From positions 1 to 51,825 of the forward strand of contig NZ_MAUD01000129.1 of NCBI RefSeq assembly GCF_001700515.1: a stretch of DNA of 51,825 nucleotides, in the 5' to 3' direction. Positions 17,257-26,416 of the stretch are shown here, piece after piece. A program made the position numbers and the translations under genes. The notes under the pieces were generated by a model that saw only the letters and a program-made list of their open reading frames with translations, was not told where the DNA came from and did not search any database. Within the stretch, counting starts at the first letter, position 1. Every line of letters begins with the position of its first letter. The stretch comes from Streptomyces lushanensis. Lineage in GTDB: Bacteria; Actinomycetota; Actinomycetes; Streptomycetales; Streptomycetaceae.

Positions 17257-20200
17257 TGGGCTGCCTCCCTCAATTCGACCCTGACTCGAATCTCGTTCTG
17301 GTGGCGGACCACGCCGCAGACTTCTCCGTAGACGCGCAGCACATCCCGGTCGATGGGCGTGACCGGAACCTGCTTCAAGGCTTGAGCCATCAGAGTTGCG
17401 TCTCCCGCTGGACAGACCATCTCGACAGCCGAGGTCGCGGTCAATTGCTGCCGGTAGGCGTTATCCCAGGTGGGCTTGGTGACGTCGATCACCGGTATAC
17501 GGTCATCATGTGCGGCTTGGACCAGCAGACGCTCGAGGACGGGGCCGTCGGCATATGGCTGGTAGTGCTTCAGGTCTTGAGTGCGGGCCTGGTGGCCACG
17601 GGGCCACAGAAGACTGAAGACCTGGTCTGCGGTCAGGGACCGGGCGCCTTCCATCTGGAGCTTGCCGGATCCTACGGCGTATGCGATTACGCGAGCGTCG
17701 ACCTCGACCCGGAGACGTCGCTCCAACTCCGTCCATGCGTCAACAAGGACGAGAGCGGTGACGTCAGTATCGGGTCCAGACCCCGGGCGCAGAAGCCGCG
17801 TGGACAGGGCAGCAACAGCTGCATGCCGAGGCGGGCCGTCGAGCCGTGCCCAGGCCTCGCGAAGGACGTCCAGAGCGTCCTCGGCCTCCTTGGCGGAACT
17901 GCCAGCCCGGAGTGTCGCCATTGCCTGGGCAGCTGTTCCGCTGGGTTCGTCGATGACGTGCCGGAGGAACCGGGTCAGCGTGGCGTCGACGTACTCGTAT
18001 TCGCTTGGCGCGAGGCTGCTCGTCACAAGCCCCCAGAATCGCCGGGGATCCTTCGAGTAGAAGTCGACCAACTGCTCAACGATCCCCAACCCCCCCACGG
18101 ACGTTTCACTGAGCCACACCTCGGTGAGCGAGTCCTCTCCCGCACCGGGAAGTGTGTCAACGATGAGATCGCCGTCCTGTGCGTTCGGCCACGCGCGTTG
18201 AGCAGCAGCGAGAATCGCAGCTGCCATCGTGTCGCGGTATGTGCGCCGCGCGAGCGGGCTGGTCTCAGCTGAAATGTCCTCTGCTACCAGCAGCTCTGCT
18301 GCCCTGTCCAGAGCGGTGATGACCGTGCTGTTGGCGACAAGCTTGATCAACTCTGACACGAGTCGATCACCGTCGACCTCCTGCTCAGTCACGTCGGAGT
18401 CACGGTAGAGCACTTGGAAGATCTTGGAGAGATCGTGAGTCCAGGAACCGTTCTTCAGCAGCGCACGGACGTCAGCGTTCGTGCGGTTCCCGTCGAGTCC
18501 GGTCAGAGCGAACGCGGTCAGATAGATCTGGGCCAGGCGCTCCCTCTGGAAGCTGTCGGAGATCTCGGCCAAGGCCGGATCATCCTGAACCGTATGCAAG
18601 AAGGCCAGAGAGCGCCACTGAGGCGTAGTGAGGTACTCCCTGACAGCTGGATCGTCGAGGTTGAGCGGCTTGAGTGCGAAGCGGATGGCGTCGACACCCA
18701 AGGCGAATCCGAGTGCGGCCGGTCGTCCCCGGAGTTCGTATCGAACAGTGCGGGCTTGACTGTTCTGGCGTTCCCGGCGGACGTTGCACTCAGCGCCGAA
18801 CGTCATGCGGCGCACTTGTACAGGGTTGCCGGCCGCGTGAGTCGCAAAGCTGACCGTGTCAATGCGACGTTGCCAGGGAGAAGGCTTCGGCACGGTCCCC
18901 TCACTGAGGGGTGCGTCGTCCTCCACTACGATCTGGGTGCCCCACTGCGGCTGTCCGTGGGACTGGTCCACGATGTCGGGATCGGGTTGGGAAAGCGCGA
19001 GACTCAATGGGCGGACGACTTCGAAGTGGGCGCCATCGCATCCATGAGGCTGCCAGGTTCCCTCCAGCCTGCCCTCGGTGACGATTTCCCTCAGGTTGAG
19101 CACGTGGCCGTCCTCGTCGGGGATGGGGAGCCACGTGCGGTGAGTGTCGTCCAGGTATCCGAAACGTCGGCTGACCCGTCCCGGCACGGCTTCAGTCAGC
19201 GCCTTACCGATGGGCATGTGCTCGATGGATCCGTCCCCATTGTCGAAGGGGAGTTCCAGATCGACCTCAGGAAGGTTCAGCGGCTCGAACAGGGTACGGG
19301 TGATGAACTCGGGCAGCATGGCCTTCTTGCCCATGCCCGGGTCGTTTACAAGAGGTTCCCAACGAGAGCGGAGCCGGCGAAGAGCGGTGGGCACGACGGC
19401 CATGAGGAGGGAGCGAGGCTGTTCCCACAATACGGCCTGCGCGTCGTCAACGCTGATCTTCAACGCCTTGACGAGGTGTCGTGCAAACTCGTCCTGGACA
19501 CGCTCCTCGGTCAGCAGTTGATGCAGGATTTTGATCAGTCCGAGGCGCTCGTTCTCGTACTCGGACAAGATCCTCGGGTCATCCGGGGTTGTCAGGAGCT
19601 TACGCACGTCGCCCCGCCCGACCTGGACACGCATCCTGCGCCCGGCCCAGTCAAGGAGAGCCTGCGCTCCCTGGATCTTGAGGACGTACCGGTTCTTGAG
19701 CGGCAAGGTCGTGGCAGCGACCTCCGGAGCAAAGAGCGTTTCGTAGCCCTGGTAGGCCAGGCGATCGCGACCGTAGTCCGACAAGGTCACAATGGTCAGC
19801 GGCCGAGTCCCGCGCTCTCGGCCAGCGCGGCCGCGGCGCTGGATGAACGAAGCAGCATTCCGCGGTGCCTTGTGCTGAAGGACGAGACCAACCCGGGGAT
19901 CGTTGAAGCCCACTTCCAACGACGCCGTAGCGATGGTGAGGTTCGCATCGCGGTTCACCCCCGCGTCCTGGGATGAGGTCCGCCCGATGATCAAGGGATG
20001 CATGCGGAGATCGGGGTCGAGTTCATGACCGATCCGCTCGACGAGTTCCCAGTTCTGTCCCTCGAGGTAGCGAGGCCCGGGCTCAGGGCGCGCACGTGAC
20101 CGCAACCCGGCCAGCACGTCACCCCGGCGATTCGTGCGCCCACGGTGGTCCTGGTCGCCCTCGGCGTCGCGGAGGTACTTGTAGAAGCGGTTGGTGACGT

Positions 20201-21758
20201 CCAGGGCATCCGTGAAGAGGAACCCGGTCGAGCCGTAGAGGAAGGCGTCGTCACCGTTGTCGAGTACGCGGCCCCAGAGCATCGCAGTCTGGATCGACGT
20301 GGACAGGAGACTGGCTCCCGAGACTGGGTCGCCTCGCAGCGCGAGCGCGTACTCGCGGCCTTCCCGCACCATGGTGGCATCGTCGGGTGCAATGGGGTCC
20401 ACGTCGCTCTCGCGCAGGCCGACCAACTGTGCGAAGAACTGGTTCGCGTCGCGCAGTGTGGCGCTGAGGCCCACGAAAGTTACGGGTTTGCCTACTGCGT
20501 CCCTCCATCTGCGTAGGAGGTAGGCGACCTGCGCCCCGTGCACTCCCGAGTAGGTGTGCACCTCATCGAGGAGCATCAGGGACGGCACGCTTCCCCCGCG
20601 CCAGCCCAGGAGGCTATCGAGGTAGCCGTCGGCGCTGCAATTGTTCAGCATCTCGGTAGTGGTGAACAACAGGTGCGGCGGGTTCTTCTTCAAGGACTCG
20701 CGAGTCAGGGCGAGTTGACCGTCCGGGATGTCGTCCCCGCAGCGTCGGCATATGAGGCGTTCAACGCGTTCAGCGCGGTCCCTGTCGGACCAAATCAACT
20801 CGCCGTCTTCACACTCAGGGCTGGGACAGGGAAGGAAGGGACACACGGCGCCGTCCCCTGCACGTGCCCAACGGCCGGAACCTCGTCCGGGCTGAAGTCG
20901 CCAGTCGTCGGCGTGATTCGGGGTGCCTCCGTAGAGTGCGCCGAGACGCAGAGGCCTCTTCCCCTGGCTGACGAGCGCGCTCTGAACGCTGCGAGCATTG
21001 ACGATCGCATCGCGCAACTGATCCCGCAGCAACTCAGTTCGCGGATACAGAGCCAGAGTGTGGATCCTGTTCTGAACCCTGCTGTGGGCGTACTCCGCTA
21101 TGGCCGCGAAGGCGGGCAGGTAAAAGGACAGCGTCTTGCCACTGCCGGTGCCGGCGCTGACGATGATGCCCTTGGAACGGTTTTGGCCTCGCAGTGAGGA
21201 GAAGACAGCTTGCGTTGCCTCCAATTGAAAACGGGCGAGGTCCTTGCCGCCCAGTTGATCCTGGGCAACGCGGTCTTGAAGATCGCCCCAACCGGGAAGG
21301 GCGCGCAACTCCTTGAGTGCCTGGGAGCCCGGAATGTCTCGATCCGGGTAACGGCGGTAGCGAACGTGTAGGCGGTAGTCAGCAACGAGCCGCTTCCCTT
21401 GCCGCCACCACCCGTTGGGTGTGTCGTCTGCCCAGTCTCCGCGAGGACGGAACAGTTGACGCAGTCCCGCGGTCAAGCGCAGAGCTTCAGCAAAACGAGT
21501 GCGGTACCAGATCGATCCGTCAGTAGGCCAGGACACCTTGAAGAGCAGCGCGCGGCCCTGCATCTCGCGGAGGATCTCGACAGCTGATAGTGCTGGCGGA
21601 TTCTCGCATTCGTCGAGGAACCGCTCAATGCAGTTGAGGACGTCATCCTCTGAGAGCGCACCTTCCGTCACGCCCCACATGAGGAGGGGCAACTCAAGAT
21701 CTTCAAGTTGGTTCAGGAGTTCGTTGACGAACTTCCGGTCTACGGGGCTCTGGTTCAC
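17253..21758 (-). CDS. dpdJ: DpdJ, large DEAD/DEAH-box helicase
   Basis: A 1501-residue SF2 helicase of the restriction arm. The start is the GTG at 21758, which overlaps the dpdI stop as GTGA; a longer frame to 21800 exists. Motifs: Walker A SAGTGSGKTLSFYL (residues about 200-213), DEVH box LMLLDEVHTYSG, motif III FVGLSATLRD, and helicase C motifs LEVGFNDPRVGLVLQHKAPRN followed by QRRGRAGRERG. Between motifs Ia and II there is a Cys-rich insertion (CPFLPCPSPEC ... ICRRCGDD), probably a zinc ribbon. The long C-terminal half is family-specific. In Salmonella dpdJ is probably involved in restriction. Confidence 0.85.
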   Translation of the reverse strand: MNQSPVDRKFVNELLNQLEDLELPLLMWGVTEGALSEDDVLNCIERFLDECENPPALSAVEILREMQGRALLFKVSWPTDGSIWYRTRFAEALRLTAGLRQLFRPRGDWADDTPNGWWRQGKRLVADYRLHVRYRRYPDRDIPGSQALKELRALPGWGDLQDRVAQDQLGGKDLARFQLEATQAVFSSLRGQNRSKGIIVSAGTGSGKTLSFYLPAFAAIAEYAHSRVQNRIHTLALYPRTELLRDQLRDAIVNARSVQSALVSQGKRPLRLGALYGGTPNHADDWRLQPGRGSGRWARAGDGAVCPFLPCPSPECEDGELIWSDRDRAERVERLICRRCGDDIPDGQLALTRESLKKNPPHLLFTTTEMLNNCSADGYLDSLLGWRGGSVPSLMLLDEVHTYSGVHGAQVAYLLRRWRDAVGKPVTFVGLSATLRDANQFFAQLVGLRESDVDPIAPDDATMVREGREYALALRGDPVSGASLLSTSIQTAMLWGRVLDNGDDAFLYGSTGFLFTDALDVTNRFYKYLRDAEGDQDHRGRTNRRGDVLAGLRSRARPEPGPRYLEGQNWELVERIGHELDPDLRMHPLIIGRTSSQDAGVNRDANLTIATASLEVGFNDPRVGLVLQHKAPRNAASFIQRRGRAGRERGTRPLTIVTLSDYGRDRLAYQGYETLFAPEVAATTLPLKNRYVLKIQGAQALLDWAGRRMRVQVGRGDVRKLLTTPDDPRILSEYENERLGLIKILHQLLTEERVQDEFARHLVKALKISVDDAQAVLWEQPRSLLMAVVPTALRRLRSRWEPLVNDPGMGKKAMLPEFITRTLFEPLNLPEVDLELPFDNGDGSIEHMPIGKALTEAVPGRVSRRFGYLDDTHRTWLPIPDEDGHVLNLREIVTEGRLEGTWQPHGCDGAHFEVVRPLSLALSQPDPDIVDQSHGQPQWGTQIVVEDDAPLSEGTVPKPSPWQRRIDTVSFATHAAGNPVQVRRMTFGAECNVRRERQNSQARTVRYELRGRPAALGFALGVDAIRFALKPLNLDDPAVREYLTTPQWRSLAFLHTVQDDPALAEISDSFQRERLAQIYLTAFALTGLDGNRTNADVRALLKNGSWTHDLSKIFQVLYRDSDVTEQEVDGDRLVSELIKLVANSTVITALDRAAELLVAEDISAETSPLARRTYRDTMAAAILAAAQRAWPNAQDGDLIVDTLPGAGEDSLTEVWLSETSVGGLGIVEQLVDFYSKDPRRFWGLVTSSLAPSEYEYVDATLTRFLRHVIDEPSGTAAQAMATLRAGSSAKEAEDALDVLREAWARLDGPPRHAAVAALSTRLLRPGSGPDTDVTALVLVDAWTELERRLRVEVDARVIAYAVGSGKLQMEGARSLTADQVFSLLWPRGHQARTQDLKHYQPYADGPVLERLLVQAAHDDRIPVIDVTKPTWDNAYRQQLTATSAVEMVCPAGDATLMAQALKQVPVTPIDRDVLRVYGEVCGVVRHQNEIRVRVELREAAQ

Positions 21759-22444
21759 GAACCCTTCCTCTTCAGGGTGATGTGGGCGTCCATCCGGCAT
21801 TCGCGAAGGAGCGCGATCTCTTCGTCTGTGACGTCGCCTAGCGTCAGGCCAGGCTTCTCGCGTAGCCGATTCAGCAGGTCGACAAGTGCTTCCGGCGGAT
21901 CTTGAGTATCTTGAAGAAGTTCCGCCAGTCCGGCGTACGTGGTTGCGAATGTGGTGATGGCGTCTTTGGACGCCTTACCCTTGGCGATTCGCTCCAGTTC
22001 GAGTTGTCGCTTGGATGCCTGCTCCTCGGCCTCGAATTCGACAAGCATCGAGATTCGTGCCAGGGGAAGTTCCGCGAGGAGTTGCTCCGTCCAGGCAGAC
22101 CAAGCCGCTTGATTCTCTTCCGCGAGGCGATCGGTTGCCGCCTGTGTCTTCTTCTTCGCCGTGTTGAACACCTGGTTGGAGGGGAGTCCGCTGGGTCCCA
22201 GACTGCGTTCAAATCCAACTCTGCCGTCATCGATGCCGGACAAGTCGATGCCAATTCCCGCGCCGCGGGACTGCAGAGCCTGCGTGACGGCCAGTTGCGA
22301 GCGAAGCTGGTTGAGCTGAGAGCGGAGTTCCAGCAACCGGCTTGATACACGAGCGGCCTGCCGCTGAGAGTCCTCGCCATCCGCGATGCGTGAAGCGTGA
22401 TCCTCAAGCAGCTTTGCCTTCTCGTACACGGACATCCGGGTCAC
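21755..22444 (-). CDS. dpdI: DpdI-like coiled-coil protein
   Basis: A 229-residue protein, mostly predicted helix. Heptad-like Leu/Arg/Gln patterns at residues about 30-60 and charged helices around 100-160 suggest coiled coils. No enzymatic motif seen. It is named DpdI from its fixed position between dpdH and dpdJ. GTG start at 22444 overlaps the dpdH stop (GTGA); an ATG three codons later is an alternative. Its stop overlaps dpdJ by 4 bases. Probably a structural or bridging component of the restriction complex. Confidence 0.65.
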   Translation of the reverse strand: MTRMSVYEKAKLLEDHASRIADGEDSQRQAARVSSRLLELRSQLNQLRSQLAVTQALQSRGAGIGIDLSGIDDGRVGFERSLGPSGLPSNQVFNTAKKKTQAATDRLAEENQAAWSAWTEQLLAELPLARISMLVEFEAEEQASKRQLELERIAKGKASKDAITTFATTYAGLAELLQDTQDPPEALVDLLNRLREKPGLTLGDVTDEEIALLRECRMDAHITLKRKGS

Positions 22445-25400
22445 TGTTGATCAACCCCTTCAACTGCCAGGGAACGCCATTCGGCAACGAGTTCCTGCAC
22501 GCCCTCGGCTGCGCTCTTTGCGGCCGAAGAACTCGCCCGCATCTCGGCACCCTTCAGTGCCTCATCAAGCCACTCATCAGCGACACAAAGCAGGTTCCGG
22601 ATAACTGCGATGGAAGCTCCTCGGTCCTGGGCGGCCGTACGGATGCGCGCAGTCAGACGCGACGCCTCAGGGCGATCGTCGTCGAAACACCGACCCAGGT
22701 CGTCTTCCAAAGCGGAGATCGCGGACCACTCCACAGCAGCAGCCTGCTCAAGGAGAGCATCGAGTTCACGCGCTCGTTGGGCGGGCAACGACAGACTGAC
22801 CTCTCTTGCCCTGTCAACGGCAGATCTGATGCTGGCCAGGGTGTGATTCCCCGGGGTGCCGCGGGGTTGCCGCATTCGGATGTCGCTCAGCCAGTCCCTG
22901 AGCACCGTGACTTGCCCGTCGATGAGCGCGGACCACGACGCGAATGGTTTGACTGCGGGCTTCACCCACTCTGGGATGCTGCCCGCCGGCATTTCCCACG
23001 CCCAGGTGCCTGTTGCCTCTTCCAGCAGAGGGACTGCCCGGGCTGCATCGATCATGCCCACGGCTCCCCTGCTGCCCTGCGAGATGCCGATTCCGGTACG
23101 AATACGCTTCACCAGGGCGCTGCGCGCCGACAGGTGCTGATTGAGGGCGGCGGTCCACCGGTCCGGCCTTGACATGACGCCGGCACCTCTCCAAGCGTCG
23201 CCGTCGTCCACCGCTGCCGCCAGGAGCTCTTCGATGCTCATGCCAGGCCAGCAGCGGCCAGCAAGAACTGCTCCCAGAACGGACGCCCGTAGGCCCAGGA
23301 CAAGGTCGTCGTCCGTGACTTCCAAGTTGCGTTGAACCCGGGATGCCAGCGCACCGGCGTGCCGCTCGGCGAGGGTCGCGAGCCTCCGGATGTCCTCTCC
23401 GCGGACCTGGTCCAACCCGTTCTGTGCGCGGACCAAGCTCTGGAAGAACCTGCTGTTCGTAGCACTCCGCTTGAACTGGATCGGCGCGCTATCAGCACCT
23501 GTGATGCCTGCGACAGCAGAGCCTTCGATGCTGACGACGGTCGCGTTGTTCGGCCAGCCCTTCTCCTTCACGTTGCCCTGGGCCTGCATGAGCGGCGTAT
23601 TCCAGCGATACCGCTCGGCTACTGCTGTGGCGATGACTGTGCGGATGGCTCGGGCATGATCCTGCTTGAGGTCGTCGCCGCGGGTCACCCACTCCTCGAT
23701 GTTATGGAGGCTCCGCTGAACAGACAGCGGATAGATCTTGTGTTCCGTCTTGGCAGTGCCTGACGTGGCGCTGTGTTGGGGGGAAGGCTCAACCTCACGT
23801 CGCGGCTGCTGCGGAGGGGCTTGGACCCCGGCAGCCATGGGGTTGAGAGCAAAGGCCTCCAACACTGTGGAATCGATTTCGATGCCCCGAGCAGCCGCGT
23901 CGCCCCAGAACTCAAGGATCAGCTTCCGCCGTGGGCCGGCCACCCGATCATTGCTATCGATGAACGATCGCACGGCTGTGTCGAGCGTTGTGTCGATGTC
24001 AGCCGTAGGGAAGCTCTCGGAGAAGGCCACATCGGGAAACTCCCCGCGCCGCAGTGACCCAGCGTGCTCAATGAGAATTGGTCGTACCACGCTCCCGAGC
24101 ACCGTTCGGGGGACGAACCCCCACGGTTCATCCTTCGAAGCGGTGGAGTGGACCATGCGAGTCAAGGCTGGGCGATTGAAGGGGTAGAGCCCATATCCAT
24201 CGCCCGATGCTCCAAACGCGTCGTGACAACGAGGCTGCAGGGGACAGGTGTCACATGCGTTCGGCGGTTCGGCACCGCCTACCTGTTCCAGTTGATCCTT
24301 GCCGATGCGCGCTGCGTTGAGGTAGCGGCCAACGAATGCAGCGATGGCTTCTTCACCGGTGTCTTCTTCACTGAACGGAACATCCAGGTCATACGCGTAT
24401 CCCAGGTTTGCTTGTACACGGGTGAGCGCAGTCTCTGGCAAGTCACGGAAGTAACCAGTCGTTACCGCCATAAGGGTACGGATGGGGGCTAGCCGTGTCG
24501 TCCCCTCCCGGTGGGCGGCTTCGACGACGGCGTCCAGCAGGTCCTTCTGCACCCCCTGAATGAGGGCAAAGTCCTCGATGAGGAGAATGATCTCTTTGCC
24601 CTGTCGGTGGTACTCCTCACGGACAAGGGTCATGGCCTCTAGCAAGCGACCCATGCCCAGGTTGAAGCTGCGATTGATCGCAGTCTCCAAGTGCTCGTTC
24701 AGGAGGTCGATCGCGATCTCTTGGAGTTCGGCCTTGGAGCTGAGAACCTGGACCCATTTCTTGGCGAGCACCGAAGCCTTGCTGACGTCAGTGATGTCTA
24801 GCGGGAGATCATCAACTGTGAACTTCGGTGGGCGATCTTCATCTCCCTTGGTGCGGTCCCGAAGGAGGTAAGTGGCCAGTTGTGGAACAAATTTCTTGGG
24901 CTGGAGCATGAATTCACTGACGTGCGGATCGTCAAGGAGTGCTCCGAGACCATGAGGGCCGAAGAGTTGCCGCGCCGGTCCTGATACACCGCTTCCAGTC
25001 TCGGCTACGAGGGCCTCATTAAGGGAATGGATCAGTCGCCGAGCAAGAGCCGACGCATCGATATCAGCGGTGAATTTGTGGATCTCCGACTTGAGTTGCT
25101 TCAGTTCGTCACTGTCCGCCTTGGCGATCAGGCTCTGCACCACTGCCTTGAGGCTTGTCCTATGCTTCTCAAGGTAGATGATCTCGCGATCATGAGGCCT
25201 GTCGTCGACCAGTTCGAGGTGCTCACGGACCCATCTGACGAGGTGAGACTTTCCGGACCCGGACTCGCCCACGATGGGCATAAGCAATGCGCCGCTGTTG
25301 GACTCGTGGTTCAGGAAGTCGTGAAGGACCGTCCGCTCGTCAATCGGCTGGCCTTCAAGCACGAGTTGCCGGCCGTCGAGCCGCGCTCGTTGGATACGCA

Positions 25401-25512
25401 ACGGCGCATGAGTGGCCCGAAAGACAGCAGGAGAAGGGGAGATCGCCTCCACGCTGATGGTGTTGGCGGCCGTGGCGGGATCCCAGCAGACCTTCCCGCG
25501 GAAGTCAGGCAC
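22441..25512 (-). CDS. dpdH: DpdH, P-loop ATPase of the dpd restriction arm
   Basis: A 1023-residue ATPase. Walker A is VGESGSGKSHLVRW (residues about 81-94) and a Walker B-like strand EIILLIEDFALIQG lies near residue 310. A Cys cluster CDTCPLQPRC near residue 410 may bind zinc. The pattern resembles STAND/AAA-type or BREX/dnd-type large ATPases. GTG start at 25512, 8-base overlap with the dpdG stop. The C-terminal 400 residues are helical with no recognised motif. Confidence 0.75.
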   Translation of the reverse strand: MPDFRGKVCWDPATAANTISVEAISPSPAVFRATHAPLRIQRARLDGRQLVLEGQPIDERTVLHDFLNHESNSGALLMPIVGESGSGKSHLVRWVREHLELVDDRPHDREIIYLEKHRTSLKAVVQSLIAKADSDELKQLKSEIHKFTADIDASALARRLIHSLNEALVAETGSGVSGPARQLFGPHGLGALLDDPHVSEFMLQPKKFVPQLATYLLRDRTKGDEDRPPKFTVDDLPLDITDVSKASVLAKKWVQVLSSKAELQEIAIDLLNEHLETAINRSFNLGMGRLLEAMTLVREEYHRQGKEIILLIEDFALIQGVQKDLLDAVVEAAHREGTTRLAPIRTLMAVTTGYFRDLPETALTRVQANLGYAYDLDVPFSEEDTGEEAIAAFVGRYLNAARIGKDQLEQVGGAEPPNACDTCPLQPRCHDAFGASGDGYGLYPFNRPALTRMVHSTASKDEPWGFVPRTVLGSVVRPILIEHAGSLRRGEFPDVAFSESFPTADIDTTLDTAVRSFIDSNDRVAGPRRKLILEFWGDAAARGIEIDSTVLEAFALNPMAAGVQAPPQQPRREVEPSPQHSATSGTAKTEHKIYPLSVQRSLHNIEEWVTRGDDLKQDHARAIRTVIATAVAERYRWNTPLMQAQGNVKEKGWPNNATVVSIEGSAVAGITGADSAPIQFKRSATNSRFFQSLVRAQNGLDQVRGEDIRRLATLAERHAGALASRVQRNLEVTDDDLVLGLRASVLGAVLAGRCWPGMSIEELLAAAVDDGDAWRGAGVMSRPDRWTAALNQHLSARSALVKRIRTGIGISQGSRGAVGMIDAARAVPLLEEATGTWAWEMPAGSIPEWVKPAVKPFASWSALIDGQVTVLRDWLSDIRMRQPRGTPGNHTLASIRSAVDRAREVSLSLPAQRARELDALLEQAAAVEWSAISALEDDLGRCFDDDRPEASRLTARIRTAAQDRGASIAVIRNLLCVADEWLDEALKGAEMRASSSAAKSAAEGVQELVAEWRSLAVEGVDQQ

Positions 25513-26416
25513 TTGGGACCTCCTGGATCGTGATGTCGCTTACGTAGCGCGGACTCGAGGGCTGCTCTGGATCGGTCACCTGCAGCACCAATGCGGCATC
25601 GGAATCGAGTTCCAGACGCAGCCAGCCCTCGTCGTTACCGCGAAGCAGCGCAAAGGAGAGGGACGGGCCCGCTACACGGTCACCGGGGTTGGGGAGGTCG
25701 AGAGCCAGGGAGTATTGGGCGCCGGAGAGTATGGGCAAGTGCTCGCGGATGCTTCGGACGGCTGTTACGGCATTCACCTGGCGGCCCGTCTCCCACAGGC
25801 GCTGTATGACGTATCTGACCGCAGCGGTGCAGTCGGGTACCAATCGACTGCCACCTCCGCCGGCAAGGAGTGGTCGTGCTGCGAGCCCTAGCGCCGGGGC
25901 CCAGTCGCAGAACTGTCGCCATCGCTCGGCGTTTACGACAGCCGGTCCCGCCTCGGGCCTGAGAGGGGTCTCCTTCATGAGGTCCTGCGCCTGGTCCCAG
26001 TCCACGGGAGGGCCCATGGGATCTAGCGTGAGGAACCATGTCAGGGCACGCGTGAGGTCTCGGGATTCTCTCTGTTCATCGTTGTCGCCCAAACCACTGT
26101 TGCGCTCAGGTGCGAAGACGGCGCTGCGCAGCGCAGCCGCGAATGCGTCCCAGTCTTGGCCGTCGAGATGCTCAGCGGGTCCCATGAGCGTCAGCTCACC
26201 GGTGGATTCGTCGACGTGAAGCAGCCCTAGCTCCCGCAGCGTCTTGACGGCCTTGTTGAACATCTCCGACGCATCTTTGTCACCAGATGCGAGGGTCGGT
26301 GGATTCAGCAGAGCGCGTGCGCCGTTGAGTGGTACTGGCTTCTTCGAGTGAGCCAGTAGACGGACGACTGCCCACATGGGGTCGGGGCGCGAAGCGTCCA
26401 CGTTGATCAGGGCCAT
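25505..26416 (-). CDS. dpdG: DpdG-like protein of the dpd cluster
   Basis: A 303-residue protein. The first 90 residues have a winged-helix-like pattern (LLAHSKKPVPLNGARALL ... FNKAVKTLRELGLLHVDESTGELTL), which would suit DNA binding. The rest is helical with a Trp-rich central region and beta-rich C-terminus. No catalytic motif. It is named from its position between dpdF and dpdH and general similarity. Its ATG at 26416 overlaps the dpdF stop by one base (TGATG). Confidence 0.68.
   Translation of the reverse strand: MALINVDASRPDPMWAVVRLLAHSKKPVPLNGARALLNPPTLASGDKDASEMFNKAVKTLRELGLLHVDESTGELTLMGPAEHLDGQDWDAFAAALRSAVFAPERNSGLGDNDEQRESRDLTRALTWFLTLDPMGPPVDWDQAQDLMKETPLRPEAGPAVVNAERWRQFCDWAPALGLAARPLLAGGGGSRLVPDCTAAVRYVIQRLWETGRQVNAVTAVRSIREHLPILSGAQYSLALDLPNPGDRVAGPSLSFALLRGNDEGWLRLELDSDAALVLQVTDPEQPSSPRYVSDITIQEVPSA

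Noticed and set aside
18414..19976. Long plus-strand frame antisense to dpdJ
   Set aside because: It is a complementary-strand shadow of a gene with clear helicase motifs; no ribosome site or domain.
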